The notes below the pieces were generated by a model. That model worked only from the letters and a program-made list of their open reading frames with translations. It made no database searches and had not been told where the DNA came from. Shown here piece by piece: positions 1-8,676 of a stretch of 64,000 bases of DNA (positions are counted from its first letter, which is position 1; each line of letters begins with the position of its first letter). The stretch lies in the NCBI RefSeq assembly GCF_001936615.1, contig NZ_MLBF01000022.1, positions 1 to 64,000 on the forward strand, given 5' to 3'. Source of the DNA: Desulfosporosinus metallidurans (lineage in GTDB: Bacteria > Bacillota > Desulfitobacteriia > Desulfitobacteriales > Desulfitobacteriaceae). The translations under genes and the position numbers were made by a program.

Positions 1-854
1 GACGCTTGAATATTTGGCTGACTTGGTATATCCATCTGCAGAGGAATATACTCCTCCACACCCAGTTTTCTACAGAAAACGGCCCAGAATTTATCCTCTA
101 CGGCGCCCAGACTTACATATCTACCGTCTTTGCACTCGTAATTATTATAAGTAGCATAGCCACCGGTCAACAGTTCACCGCCACGTTTGGGCAGGCTTCC
201 ATCTCCCCCAGACCATTCGCCAATGGTATAGGAGAGAAGACTGAGGGCTCCATCCATCATAGCCACGTCACAAAGCTGCCCTTTACCCGTTTTTTCTCGT
301 GCTGCTAAAGCAAGCAAAATGGCGATCACTGAATACAGGCTCCCACCGGCAGTATCCGCAATCTGTACACCACTCATAGCAGGAGGACCGTCTTTGGTTC
401 CCAGTAATTCAGTGACACCTGCGATATTGAGATAATTAATGTCGTGCCCAGCTGCATCACGCAACGGTCCGTTTAAACCATAACCCGTGATGATGCAATA
501 AATTAGACGTGGATTAATCTCTTTTAAGACTTCATAACCTAGTTCAAGTTTGTTCATGACATCGGGGCGAAACTGATCAACGACGATATCAGCTTCAGCA
601 ACCAGCTTTTTGAAAATCTCTTTACCTTCCGGCTGTTTCAAATCCAGGCCCATACTCTTCTTATTACGATTCACTGTATAGAAACGTGCACTAGTATCCT
701 TGATCATAGGTTCTAAAAATCGGCCTAATTCACCCTTACGATCCTCAATTTTCGTGACCTCTGCCCCGAAATCTGCCAATATTTGTGTGGCCAAAGGACC
801 GGGCAAATATCTGGATAAATCTAATACCTTAATGCCTTCTAATGGTAAACTCAT
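1..854 (-). CDS. CaiB/BaiF family CoA transferase (family III), 3' end beyond window
   Basis: Reading from an ATG at 854 on the minus strand, an uninterrupted frame of about 284 codons runs off the left edge. The N-terminus (MSLPLEGIKVLDLSRYLPGP) and the later stretch DLKQPEGKE followed by LVAEADIVVDQFRP are typical of family III CoA transferases and alpha-methylacyl-CoA racemases, which move CoA between acyl-CoA and a free acid or epimerise 2-methylacyl-CoA. A GGGAGG ribosome binding site sits about 7 bases before the ATG. It follows the two-subunit CoA transferase, dehydrogenase and thiolase genes on the same strand and is probably the distal gene of that operon. The specific acid cannot be told from sequence, and a racemase role is equally possible. 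The C-terminal third is not visible. Confidence 0.85.
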   Translation of the reverse strand, partial: MSLPLEGIKVLDLSRYLPGPLATQILADFGAEVTKIEDRKGELGRFLEPMIKDTSARFYTVNRNKKSMGLDLKQPEGKEIFKKLVAEADIVVDQFRPDVMNKLELGYEVLKEINPRLIYCIITGYGLNGPLRDAAGHDINYLNIAGVTELLGTKDGPPAMSGVQIADTAGGSLYSVIAILLALAAREKTGKGQLCDVAMMDGALSLLSYTIGEWSGGDGSLPKRGGELLTGGYATYNNYECKDGRYVSLGAVEDKFWAVFCRKLGVEEYIPLQMDIPSQPNIQA

Positions 855-914
855 AGTCCAACCTCCCTTCTATGAAAATTATAACGGCAGCCAGGCATTT
901 TATCCACTTCCCAG

Positions 915-936
915 AATCCACTTCTATAAGTGGATT
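915..936. repeat. Palindrome with core CCACTTCTATAAGTGG
   Basis: A 9-bp perfect stem with a 4-base loop lies between the CoA-transferase beta gene and the CaiB-type gene. The same core occurs inverted at 34540-34563, and a degenerate version lies at 2791-2815. It could act as an intergenic attenuator or be a dispersed REP-like or transposon-end remnant. There is no T-run, so a strong terminator is unlikely. Confidence 0.5.
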
Positions 937-954
937 TCCATACTCTACTCTGCT

Positions 955-1764
955 TCACTTCATAATAATTCCTTCTGGATCAATAATTTTATAGAGCAGA
1001 TCTAACTCTTCATAGGTAGGAGTCAGAGTCTCTCCCTTAACCCTAGTGATATTTAGATCGAAAGTGCAATTTTCACGGCACTCCTCAGCTGTAAAACCGG
1101 GATGAACCGTATCTAGATACATCTCGCCGTTTTCATCAAAGCGATAGACACCCATGTCAGAAATAACAGCGGCTGGTCCACCATTGAACGCAGAACCATA
1201 GACCTCCCGTTTGGGAACCCATTCTTTATCTGGCCAATGAGGAATCTTCCAACCAGGCGAGGTGATATAGCTGACTCTTTCCACAAAACGACGTTTTTGA
1301 CCTAACTGGGGCATAATCAATACACTTCTCTTGGCTAGAGAATGAATATCTGAATTACCACCACTGCCGGTAAGCCTTTTACCGGTAGGGCCGCCCATAA
1401 AGGTGCAGTTAACGTTCCCATAAAGATCGACTTCAGCACCACCCAGATAAGCTAAGTCAACCTTGCCAGACTGTAGTTGTCCAAACACGTCGGTTAGGCC
1501 ATCGGCAACTGCAGCCTGGTAGCTGCACCGAGCATCGGCCACCGAGGTCGGCAGGTCGATGGGTCTACCGTCAATAGATCCCGATTCATAGATACAGACG
1601 GCTGTGGGGGCTTGAGTATGCTGCGCTACCATGATAGCCAACATGGGTAAGCCAGTTCCCGCAAAGACTATTTCGCCATCCTTTACTTCACGAGCAGCAG
1701 CACAGGCCAAGAGGTCAATGGGCTTAAATTCACCGGGTTTAGAGTATCCTTTTTTGCTATCCAT
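955..1764 (-). CDS. CoA transferase subunit beta (glutaconate CoA-transferase/IpdB type)
   Basis: The 269-residue protein is the small subunit of a heterodimeric class I CoA transferase. The segment CIYESGSIDG around residues 57-66 contains the glutamate (about E60) where family members form the glutamyl-CoA intermediate. GGAEVDLYGNVN further on is also typical. Its ATG overlaps the stop of the alpha gene by one base (TAATG), so the two are translationally coupled and expected in equal amounts. The enzyme would activate a short-chain, dicarboxylic or ring-derived acid with acetyl-CoA or succinyl-CoA as donor, feeding the dehydrogenase and thiolase upstream. IpdAB-like ring-opening hydrolases belong to the same fold, so a hydrolase role cannot be excluded. 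Confidence 0.88.
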   Translation of the reverse strand: MDSKKGYSKPGEFKPIDLLACAAAREVKDGEIVFAGTGLPMLAIMVAQHTQAPTAVCIYESGSIDGRPIDLPTSVADARCSYQAAVADGLTDVFGQLQSGKVDLAYLGGAEVDLYGNVNCTFMGGPTGKRLTGSGGNSDIHSLAKRSVLIMPQLGQKRRFVERVSYITSPGWKIPHWPDKEWVPKREVYGSAFNGGPAAVISDMGVYRFDENGEMYLDTVHPGFTAEECRENCTFDLNITRVKGETLTPTYEELDLLYKIIDPEGIIMK

Positions 1765-2738
1765 TATCTTGACCCCCTTTTCATTGTCGAAGAATAGCCT
1801 AGGGCAGGATTGGCTTTGAGGGATTCTAAACGGTTAATACCTAATTTACTCAGATAGTCTTGGAAGTCTTTAACGCCGAAGATCCATTCATCAGCCCATT
1901 TATCAAACCCTTCCTGTGTGCGGGTGGCTTTAAAGAAGTTGGCAATAAAGTCGCCATCAGGTTCATGTACCCCATACAAACCTGTAGGGTGAGCACCCCA
2001 GGGTAATTCGACAATATAATCAACTAGGTAACCCGGTAACATATTGCGGGTCGGTTCTCGACGCAAGTATTCTTCAGGAACAACCTGTTCAGCGATAATA
2101 ATATTATGCTTAGAAGCCTTAATAACTTCTTGATCACTAAATTTCAATCCATCGACTCTCACGGTCCCTTCGGCCCCCACCATTTGGACATGAGTGATAC
2201 ACCAGTCTGGATTAGCAGCTGGGATCAAGACGATCTCAGAATTCGTAAAGGGTTCTTTATACATAACATATTTATACTTACCTATATGGGGGTTGGATCC
2301 ATCACGGAGCCCGGCTTTGCCCAGGTTATCATTCTCCGGATTCAACATATCGCTTCCCATAGCCGCATACGTGGGTAAAAACGGAAGACCATTGGCTCCG
2401 GCAGTCAACCTGTTTAAGACATGGATATGCGCCCAGTCTTCATACAAAATTTCTCCTTTTTCAATTTTGCGGGCCAAGTTACTGCCGAACTTTCCATAGA
2501 GTTCGTGTCCACACCAGCTAGATTCCCATATTCCTACGCAACCTGCTCCTACGAGCATATCATCATGGGTTCCACCATTGACCTCGACCAGATGAAGATT
2601 GCGTTTTTTCTGCCGAATCAGCTCATAAATGGCTGCCATAGGACGCCGCCAAACAGTAAAACCTCCGAATGTCAACATATCGCCATTATTAATCTGTTCT
2701 ATCGCTTCAGTGAGACTTACTTTTTTAGGCCTGGCCAT
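1764..2738 (-). CDS. CoA transferase subunit alpha (glutaconate CoA-transferase/IpdA type)
   Basis: A 324-residue partner of the beta subunit. The N-terminal GDMLTFGGF (about residues 19-27), which lines the CoA pocket, is characteristic of the alpha fold, as is the following stretch with NGGTHDDMLVGAGCVG. Full length is normal for the glutaconate/IpdA group and longer than the 220-residue acetoacetate type. It lies between the acyl-CoA dehydrogenase gene and the beta gene and overlaps the latter by one base. The soluble cytoplasmic heterotetramer would transfer CoA onto a carboxylic acid; the substrate is not evident. Confidence 0.88.
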   Translation of the reverse strand: MARPKKVSLTEAIEQINNGDMLTFGGFTVWRRPMAAIYELIRQKKRNLHLVEVNGGTHDDMLVGAGCVGIWESSWCGHELYGKFGSNLARKIEKGEILYEDWAHIHVLNRLTAGANGLPFLPTYAAMGSDMLNPENDNLGKAGLRDGSNPHIGKYKYVMYKEPFTNSEIVLIPAANPDWCITHVQMVGAEGTVRVDGLKFSDQEVIKASKHNIIIAEQVVPEEYLRREPTRNMLPGYLVDYIVELPWGAHPTGLYGVHEPDGDFIANFFKATRTQEGFDKWADEWIFGVKDFQDYLSKLGINRLESLKANPALGYSSTMKRGSR

Positions 2739-2790
2739 TGTACAAAACCTCCCCTATTCAATTGGTGTCCACGTTTAATCTACATCCGAG

Positions 2791-2815
2791 ACTCCTCTTC
2801 TATAAGAGTGGGAGT
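2791..2815. repeat. Imperfect palindrome related to the 915-936 element
   Basis: The sequence CTCTTCTATAAGAG with flanking ACTCC/GGAGT forms an imperfect hairpin between the acyl-CoA dehydrogenase and CoA-transferase alpha genes. The centre CTTCTATAAG is identical to that of the 915-936 copy, and both are followed by TTCCATACT. This suggests a repeat family rather than chance. Confidence 0.4.
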
Positions 2816-2821
2816 TCCATA

Positions 2822-3970
2822 CTAAAAACGGCCTATTACTTCACGCCCGATGATCATGCGCTGAATCTGATTAGACCCTTCATAGATTTGGGTAATCTTA
2901 GCATCCCTCATCATGCGCTCAACCGGGAATTCTGAACAGTAACCATATCCACCCATCAACTGTACACAATTAGTGGTGACTTCCATTGCAACGTCCGTGG
3001 CGAAGAGCTTGGCCATAGAGGCTTCTTTGTTATGGGGCTTTTGGTTATCTTTGAGCCATGCAGCTCTGTAAATCAGCATCTGGGCAGCGTCGATCTTGGT
3101 AGCCATGTCTGCAATCATGAACTGAACGCCCTGATTGGAGGCCAACGGTTTACCAAATTGCTGTCTTTCCTTAATGTAATTGGTGGTAAATTCCAGGGAT
3201 CCCTCAGCAATTCCCAGACCCTGAGCGCCAATCGTGATACGACCACCGGTCAGAAGTCCCATAGCAACAGCGAAGCCATTGTTGATTTCTCCCAAGACAT
3301 TTTCTTTAGGAACTTTCACATTTTCAAAAAAAAGTTCACAAGTTGGGTCTGCGTGCATACCCATTTTGTCAACAGGTTCACTGATACTAAACCCAGGGGT
3401 GTCTTTTTCTATGATCAAGCAGATAATCCCTTTACCTTTGGGCTGAGTTGAATCCGTCTTAACAAAGGTGCAATAGGTGGTCGCGTGTCCACCATTAGTA
3501 ATAAATATTTTGCTACCGTTGACTAGGAAATGGTCTCCTTTATCTTCAGCTTTGCATTTTAAGGCAGCAGCATCAGATCCAGCGTTAGGCTCAGTCAAGG
3601 CATAGGCACCAATTATCTCACCGGTAGACAGTTTCTTTAGATATTTTTCTTTTAATCTCTGACTACCATATAGGTAAATACTCATACAACCCAGACCTGT
3701 GTGTACGCTGGTTACAACTGCTGTCGATGCGCAGGCCTTGGCTAACTCCTCAACGATAATAGCAAAGTCCAGATAGGTACCGCCACCACCGCCCCATTCT
3801 TCAGGTATAGGAAAACCCGTTAGACCTAGTTCTCTCATTTTCTTCCAAGTATCCATGGGGAACTCATGGCTTTTATCAATAATTGCCGCTAAAGGTGCAA
3901 CTTGGCTTTTGGCAAATTTCCTCACCATGTCTCTAACCATAAGGGTTTCTTCACTTAGTTGAAAATCCAT
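2822..3970 (-). CDS. Acyl-CoA dehydrogenase
   Basis: The 382-residue protein matches the usual length and layout of short-chain acyl-CoA dehydrogenases: an alpha-helical N-domain, a beta domain beginning near YALTEPNAGSDA (about residues 124-135), and a C-terminal helical domain. The segment IYEGSNQIQRM near residue 362 contains the expected catalytic glutamate and the FAD/CoA contacts. It introduces a 2,3-double bond into a short acyl-CoA and passes electrons to ETF. No etfAB or hydratase genes lie in the window, so partners must be elsewhere. It sits between the thiolase and the CoA-transferase genes in one operon. Chain length or branched-chain specificity cannot be assigned. Confidence 0.93.
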   Translation of the reverse strand: MDFQLSEETLMVRDMVRKFAKSQVAPLAAIIDKSHEFPMDTWKKMRELGLTGFPIPEEWGGGGGTYLDFAIIVEELAKACASTAVVTSVHTGLGCMSIYLYGSQRLKEKYLKKLSTGEIIGAYALTEPNAGSDAAALKCKAEDKGDHFLVNGSKIFITNGGHATTYCTFVKTDSTQPKGKGIICLIIEKDTPGFSISEPVDKMGMHADPTCELFFENVKVPKENVLGEINNGFAVAMGLLTGGRITIGAQGLGIAEGSLEFTTNYIKERQQFGKPLASNQGVQFMIADMATKIDAAQMLIYRAAWLKDNQKPHNKEASMAKLFATDVAMEVTTNCVQLMGGYGYCSEFPVERMMRDAKITQIYEGSNQIQRMIIGREVIGRF

Positions 3971-4053
3971 ATTAATTCCACTCCAATTCTTCTGTTATTT
4001 TCTTACCAAAATCTCCCTGAAAACCGGCAGGTTCATGAAAATTTTTATAAACG

Positions 4054-5412
4054 TTAGTCAGCATCGACATGGATAAGCATAGCATCGCCCTGGGCATGAC
4101 CGGCACAGATTCCACACACCCCATAACCACCGCCACGACGTTTCAGTTCATAAGCCAACGTCATAACGATTCTAGCTCCGGTTGCTCCGATAGGGTGACC
4201 ATAAGCAATCGCGCCGCCGTTGACATTGACTTTCTCAAACATCTGCTCCTTCGTCATACCTAGAATGCTCCGGGCACTAACCAGTGCTACTGCCGCGAAC
4301 GCTTCGTTGATCTCAATGAGTTTAACATCATCCAATGTCATATTGTTTTGCTCCAGTACCTTCTTAATGGAAAGACCAGGAACTGTCGCAATATCTTTTG
4401 TGGGTTGGGATACTTCCGCATAGTCAACTATGGTGAATAGAGGTTTTACACCCAGTTCATCAGCCTTAACGCGACTCATCAGTAGGCAGACATCTCCGCC
4501 ATCGTTGGTACCCGGTGCATTGCCAGCGGTTACACTACCAGGTTTTCCGGTGACAGAACTGACATGATTGAACACTGGACCAAGTTTGGCTAGGCCTTCG
4601 ATCGTGGAATTAGCACGGGGTCCTTCATCCTTTTCCAGGATTTCTTTGCCTCTTTTTATAGCAACCGGGAAGAGTTCGTTGTCAAGTTTTCCAGCAGCCA
4701 TGGCATCTGAGGCAGCCAACTGAGAATGTAGTGCCCATTCATCCTGTTCTTCACGGGTGTAACCAAATTCGTCAGCCACTTCAGAACCATGAATGGCCAT
4801 ATGACGATCATAGATAGCGTCCCATAGTCCATCTTTTACCATAAGGTCTTCACAGTCAGCATTTAGAAAGCCCATTTTCTTTCCTCGTCTCATATCAGGA
4901 AGTGCAAAGGGGATGTTGCTCATGCTCTCCTGACCACCGGCTATAACGATCTCGGCTCTTCCTAGGGCAATCATCTGAGCCCCCAGATCAATCGTTTTAA
5001 CTCCGGAGGAACAAACCTTATTGACCGTAATGGAAGGCACGTGTTCAGGAAGTCCTGCCAGAAGAGTAGCCTGACGGCTTGGAACTTGTCCGCTCCCAGC
5101 TTGCACAACGTGTCCCATGATGACATAATCTACATCTCCAGGAGCGACCTTGCCTTCGGTTCTGCGGATTACTTCTTTAATAGCTAAAGCTCCTAATTGG
5201 GCAGCATCATACTCTACTAACGCACCAAGGGATTTACCATAGGGAGTTCTACAGGCTTCTACGCAAACAACTTCACGTTGTTTGGCATAGGTGTTAGAGA
5301 TTTTCCTGCCCATGGTTGAATAATCAGGCTTTCTTTCCCCGTAAGCACTGATTTTCGCATCCTTGTAATAGCTTTTTCTTGTAAGTTCAAGCTTTTGGGT
5401 TACTTTAGACAT
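4054..5412 (-). CDS. Acetyl-CoA acetyltransferase (thiolase)
   Basis: A 452-residue thiolase. The nucleophilic cysteine is in VNKVCSSGVK (about C134), the histidine motif is YGHPIGATGAR, and the second cysteine lies in the C-terminal CGICAGHAQGDAM. GGQESMSNIPF is also typical. It carries an N-terminal extension of about 45 residues (rich in K, Y and S) that ordinary 390-400-residue thiolases lack; alternative internal starts are weak, so the extension appears real. It catalyses reversible thiolytic cleavage of 3-ketoacyl-CoA to acetyl-CoA. It is the first gene of the acyl-CoA operon, about 110 bases downstream of a sigma-54 type promoter. Confidence 0.92.
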   Translation of the reverse strand: MSKVTQKLELTRKSYYKDAKISAYGERKPDYSTMGRKISNTYAKQREVVCVEACRTPYGKSLGALVEYDAAQLGALAIKEVIRRTEGKVAPGDVDYVIMGHVVQAGSGQVPSRQATLLAGLPEHVPSITVNKVCSSGVKTIDLGAQMIALGRAEIVIAGGQESMSNIPFALPDMRRGKKMGFLNADCEDLMVKDGLWDAIYDRHMAIHGSEVADEFGYTREEQDEWALHSQLAASDAMAAGKLDNELFPVAIKRGKEILEKDEGPRANSTIEGLAKLGPVFNHVSSVTGKPGSVTAGNAPGTNDGGDVCLLMSRVKADELGVKPLFTIVDYAEVSQPTKDIATVPGLSIKKVLEQNNMTLDDVKLIEINEAFAAVALVSARSILGMTKEQMFEKVNVNGGAIAYGHPIGATGARIVMTLAYELKRRGGGYGVCGICAGHAQGDAMLIHVDAD

Positions 5413-5520
5413 GTGTTATTCCCTCCATTTTTTTGGAATCACAAACCGAATGCATCGAATTTCGCACCTATAAATCATCCGATCCCCTATATTCCGTTAT
5501 TCCGAATCCTATGAATTATC

Positions 5521-5537
5521 TTGCAATTTGCATGCCA
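5521..5537 (-). promoter_or_regulatory. Sigma-54 (-24/-12) promoter of the acyl-CoA operon
   Basis: On the minus strand the sequence TGGCATGCAAATTGCAA matches the sigma-54 consensus TGGCAC-N5-TTGCA, with GG and GC elements at the required spacing. It lies upstream of the thiolase gene and downstream of the gene for a sigma-54 activator. Transcription should start near 5510, giving a leader of roughly 100 bases. The match is by eye, but the spacing and context are strongly supportive. Confidence 0.8.
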
Positions 5538-5576
5538 AAGAACAATCCCGTTGCTTTGCGCACTAGGCTAAAAATA

Positions 5577-5629
5577 AGCGTCCCGAAAGCAGACACATTT
5601 GTTCGAAATGTGTCCGCTTTCGGGACGCT
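5577..5629 (-). terminator. Long hairpin terminator after the sigma-54 regulator gene
   Basis: Two 24-base arms pair with a single mismatch around a 5-base loop. The outer part is GC-rich (CGTCCCGAAAGC/GCTTTCGGGACG). On the minus strand it lies about 37 bases after the regulator stop codon and is followed by TTATTTTTA, as expected of an intrinsic terminator. It also lies about 40 bases upstream of the -24 element, so the palindrome might double as an upstream activator site. Confidence 0.7.
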
Positions 5630-5665
5630 TCGTAAAGTCTGATGACTATTACCAAGAAAACAAAT

Positions 5666-7756
5666 TCAATAGTTTAGATCATATTTACTAAGTTTATCGT
5701 AAAGCCTCGACCTGCTAAGGTTTAGGAGCTTTGCGGCTTTTGTCTTGTTGCCCCCAGCCTTTTCAAGGGCTACAACAATCATGTTTCGTTCTATGCGGCC
5801 AATTTTGTCCTGATGCCGAATTGTTCCAGTGATTACCTCACTTTCAGAAGAGCTGTTCGTCAGTATTTGATTCGGTAAGTGAGTTAACTGGATCAAACCG
5901 CTCCGCGTATAGTTTACAGCCCTCTCCACGACATTTTCTAATTCGCGTATATTTCCCGGCCATGAGTAGTTTAACAAAGTCTTCATAGCATCATCGACAA
6001 TGCCCATGACGTTTCCTTTAAGAATATGGTTAAATTTGGTTATGAAAAAATGGGTTAATGCTTCTATATCCTCAGCACGCTCTCGTAGCGGCGGTAAATG
6101 CAGATTGATGACATTTAACCTATAATAAAGATCCGCTCGGAACTCTCCTTCAGAAATGGCTTTATTGAGGTTTTTATTGGTAGCTGCTAAAATACGGACA
6201 TTTACCTTAATGCTTTTTGTACCACCTAAACGTTCGAATTCACGGTCTTGTAACACTCGTAATAACTTGGATTGTAGAGCTAGGGGCATGTCCCCGATTT
6301 CATCTAAAAAGAGCGTTCCACCATCGGCCATCTCTAAACGTCCCGGTTTACCGGCCTTTGCTGCACCAGTAAACGCGCCCGCAACATAACCAAACATTTC
6401 CGCTTCCATTAAATTTTCTGGAATAGCGGCACAGTTCACTTTAATAAATGGTCCTTTGCATCTGTCACTACAGAGATGAACAGCGTGGGCCACTCCCTCT
6501 TTCCCAGTGCCGCTCTCCCCGGTGATTAACACAGTAGAACTACTTGAGGCAACAATCGATATCTCTTCCTTTAGTTTTTTCATTTCAGCACTTTCGGCAA
6601 CTATGCCTTTCATAATATCCTGAGCAGTCTTATTTTTCTGTAGTTCTTCCTGAAAAAACGTCACTTTATTTTCTAAGAAACGTAGTTTTTCGACTAGTTC
6701 CTGGACTTCTGCAAGTTGGGGAAATACTGCTTTTCCTACTGCGCCAACGACCTTCCCTTCTCTTATTATCGGCATCCGGGAAACAATTAACGGCTTGCCC
6801 TGAATTGTCAGGACATCACTAGTTTCCGAAATACCAGTACTGGCTACAATGTGTAACCTACTCGTCTCCATGATATCAGTAATATGTTTTCCTATAACCT
6901 CTTCAGAACTCAACGATAAAAAATCCGCCATCGCATGGTTAATAAGAGTAGTTTTCCCTCTTTCATCCACCACAATGATACCATCATGGATGATATTAAG
7001 AACTGTATCGAAAGTCTTGTTTAAAGCTTTAACTGTTTCCAATTCTCTGGCGGCTTGCTCCAAGTCGGTAAGGTCTTGGAAGATGATAATTCCTCCAGCG
7101 ATGCTCCCTCCAATATTTAAAGGAGTAATATTTACGACCATTGTAATGTTATGGCGCCTGTACTTTAGCCCTATTTGAACCTCACCGTGAATTAGAGCCG
7201 GATTTAAGTCTAAATTAGGCAAAAACTCTTTAAAGGGCTGGCCAAGGGAGGTATCCGCTTTTGAGCCTAGTATTCGGGTTGCCCCAATATTAAAATGAGT
7301 TACTATACCTTGGCTATCAACGGCAATCACACCGTTATGCATGGAGTCTAAAATAGCTTTCAACTGTACGTTCAATAGTTCGGAGTGTCTAAATAAGGTC
7401 ATAACCATATTGGCTTTGCATAAGAGTCCGAGAACTTTACCCTCTCTGTTTACAACAGGAACCGACCCGACCGGACTCACTTTCACAAAATCAGCTAACT
7501 GATCGTCTGTGAGATCGTCCGAAATACTGATCACTTCTTTTATTAAGTAGGGATCAACTATGTCTTTATAGGTTGCACCGTCTAGGATTGCCCGATAAAG
7601 GCTGCTCCTACTAAACACACTCAATAGTCCGCCTTCCCCATCTAACACTGGGATTATGGCAATCTTTAGATCCATGAAAATGCTCACAGCTTTAGCTATA
7701 GTATCGCCGAGGTTCAAATATGAAATTCGGGCATTCGTACCTTCTTGAAGGAGCAT
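5666..7756 (-). CDS. Sigma-54-dependent transcriptional activator (CBS-CBS-PAS-PAS-AAA+-Fis)
   Basis: The 696-residue protein has a paired CBS domain (about residues 1-120), two PAS domains (about 125-235 and 245-355), a sigma-54 interaction AAA+ domain (about 390-620) and a C-terminal Fis-type helix-turn-helix (AGGNKTKAAKLLNLSRSRLY). Walker A is GESGTGKE, and the sigma-54 contact loop GAFTGA is intact. The CBS pair suggests sensing of adenine nucleotides or CoA-like ligands, and the PAS domains a small molecule or redox signal. The -24/-12 promoter of the adjacent acyl-CoA operon is the obvious target. This type is common as a local activator of acyl-CoA or amino-acid fermentation operons in Clostridia. 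Confidence 0.93.
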   Translation of the reverse strand: MLLQEGTNARISYLNLGDTIAKAVSIFMDLKIAIIPVLDGEGGLLSVFSRSSLYRAILDGATYKDIVDPYLIKEVISISDDLTDDQLADFVKVSPVGSVPVVNREGKVLGLLCKANMVMTLFRHSELLNVQLKAILDSMHNGVIAVDSQGIVTHFNIGATRILGSKADTSLGQPFKEFLPNLDLNPALIHGEVQIGLKYRRHNITMVVNITPLNIGGSIAGGIIIFQDLTDLEQAARELETVKALNKTFDTVLNIIHDGIIVVDERGKTTLINHAMADFLSLSSEEVIGKHITDIMETSRLHIVASTGISETSDVLTIQGKPLIVSRMPIIREGKVVGAVGKAVFPQLAEVQELVEKLRFLENKVTFFQEELQKNKTAQDIMKGIVAESAEMKKLKEEISIVASSSSTVLITGESGTGKEGVAHAVHLCSDRCKGPFIKVNCAAIPENLMEAEMFGYVAGAFTGAAKAGKPGRLEMADGGTLFLDEIGDMPLALQSKLLRVLQDREFERLGGTKSIKVNVRILAATNKNLNKAISEGEFRADLYYRLNVINLHLPPLRERAEDIEALTHFFITKFNHILKGNVMGIVDDAMKTLLNYSWPGNIRELENVVERAVNYTRSGLIQLTHLPNQILTNSSSESEVITGTIRHQDKIGRIERNMIVVALEKAGGNKTKAAKLLNLSRSRLYDKLSKYDLNY

Positions 7757-7947
7757 ATTGATTCACTCCTTAATTTGTTATTGCCGCTTCAATTGCCATC
7801 ATTAAAGATTATTCATATTTTCATTCTATTCTTCACAATTATCATATTTCCTGCCTAAAATCGGCCATTAAGCTAAGACTTAAAGTTTCCATTGGTTCCT
7901 AGCTTAGGTGGTGAATAGGCCTTCCTCTGAGTACACAAAATATACCA

Positions 7948-8571
7948 TCACCCGTTATTTAAATATTTATGGCATTTTTCCAAGAAAGTAATAATACCTT
8001 TTTCCTCTATCAGCTTCTTATCAAGGGTTATATTTCCTCTTCCTAACCTATCACATAACCCAAGAAGTGCTACCTCTTCAACGGAAACTTCAGAAACCAT
8101 TCTTCGGATATCTGCAAAAGGTAGTCCCTTCGTAACAAAGAGTATTTGCATATGCCACCTTACCATCTTTGAAACTCGGTTTATAAATTCGTCATCATTG
8201 TTGAATTCCTTGAGAAATTCAACGGAAAGCCTCTCTCCCAATTTATCATGGTCATATGAAGTTATTTTCCCCTTTGTTATCCTCGTTGCGGGTGCTTTAC
8301 CCAAATCATGGAGCAAAGCAGACCACATGAGCACCTTTGGATTTTGGCTGAGATGTTTCCTTTCCCCTGCATTATCTAGAACTAACATGGTATGTTTCCA
8401 AACACTACCTTCTGGGTGATGCTTCGGGGCCTGGGGTACTTTCATTAAGTCTCCCAGTAATGTGTAAGGGTATTTAACTTCGAAAATTCCTGTCTTGCTT
8501 AATTCGTTAAAGTAGTTTGAAGGTTTTTTGTCATTCAATAAATGAGAATCGAATTCAATAAATGTTTGCAT
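7948..8571 (-). CDS. HD domain-containing phosphohydrolase
   Basis: A 207-residue protein with an HD signature, SALLHDLGKAPAT around residues 84-96, preceded by the metal-ligand histidine region (SVWKHTMLVLDNA) and followed by a third histidine region (VRWHMQILF). The layout resembles the HD part of tRNA nucleotidyltransferases without the polymerase head, so it is likely a metal-dependent phosphohydrolase or phosphodiesterase acting on a nucleotide. It stands alone between the sigma-54 regulator and the divergent ribonuclease Z gene. The substrate is unknown. Confidence 0.8.
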   Translation of the reverse strand: MQTFIEFDSHLLNDKKPSNYFNELSKTGIFEVKYPYTLLGDLMKVPQAPKHHPEGSVWKHTMLVLDNAGERKHLSQNPKVLMWSALLHDLGKAPATRITKGKITSYDHDKLGERLSVEFLKEFNNDDEFINRVSKMVRWHMQILFVTKGLPFADIRRMVSEVSVEEVALLGLCDRLGRGNITLDKKLIEEKGIITFLEKCHKYLNNG

Positions 8572-8676
8572 ATTTAACTTACTCCAGTTTAAACAATATT
8601 TAATCTATGCTTACCCCAACCTTCTGAATTTAATGCACTGGTCCAGCCTGAAAGACTATAATATTAGTTTGTTGAG

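Noticed and set aside
6..308. Plus-strand open frame at the left edge
   Set aside because: It runs antisense to the CaiB-type CoA transferase, whose frame and family motifs are clear; no ribosome binding site or family match on the plus strand.
5577..5629. Long palindrome as a purely regulatory operator
   Set aside because: GC-rich stem followed by T-rich sequence just after the regulator stop is better explained as a terminator; an added operator role is left only as a possibility.
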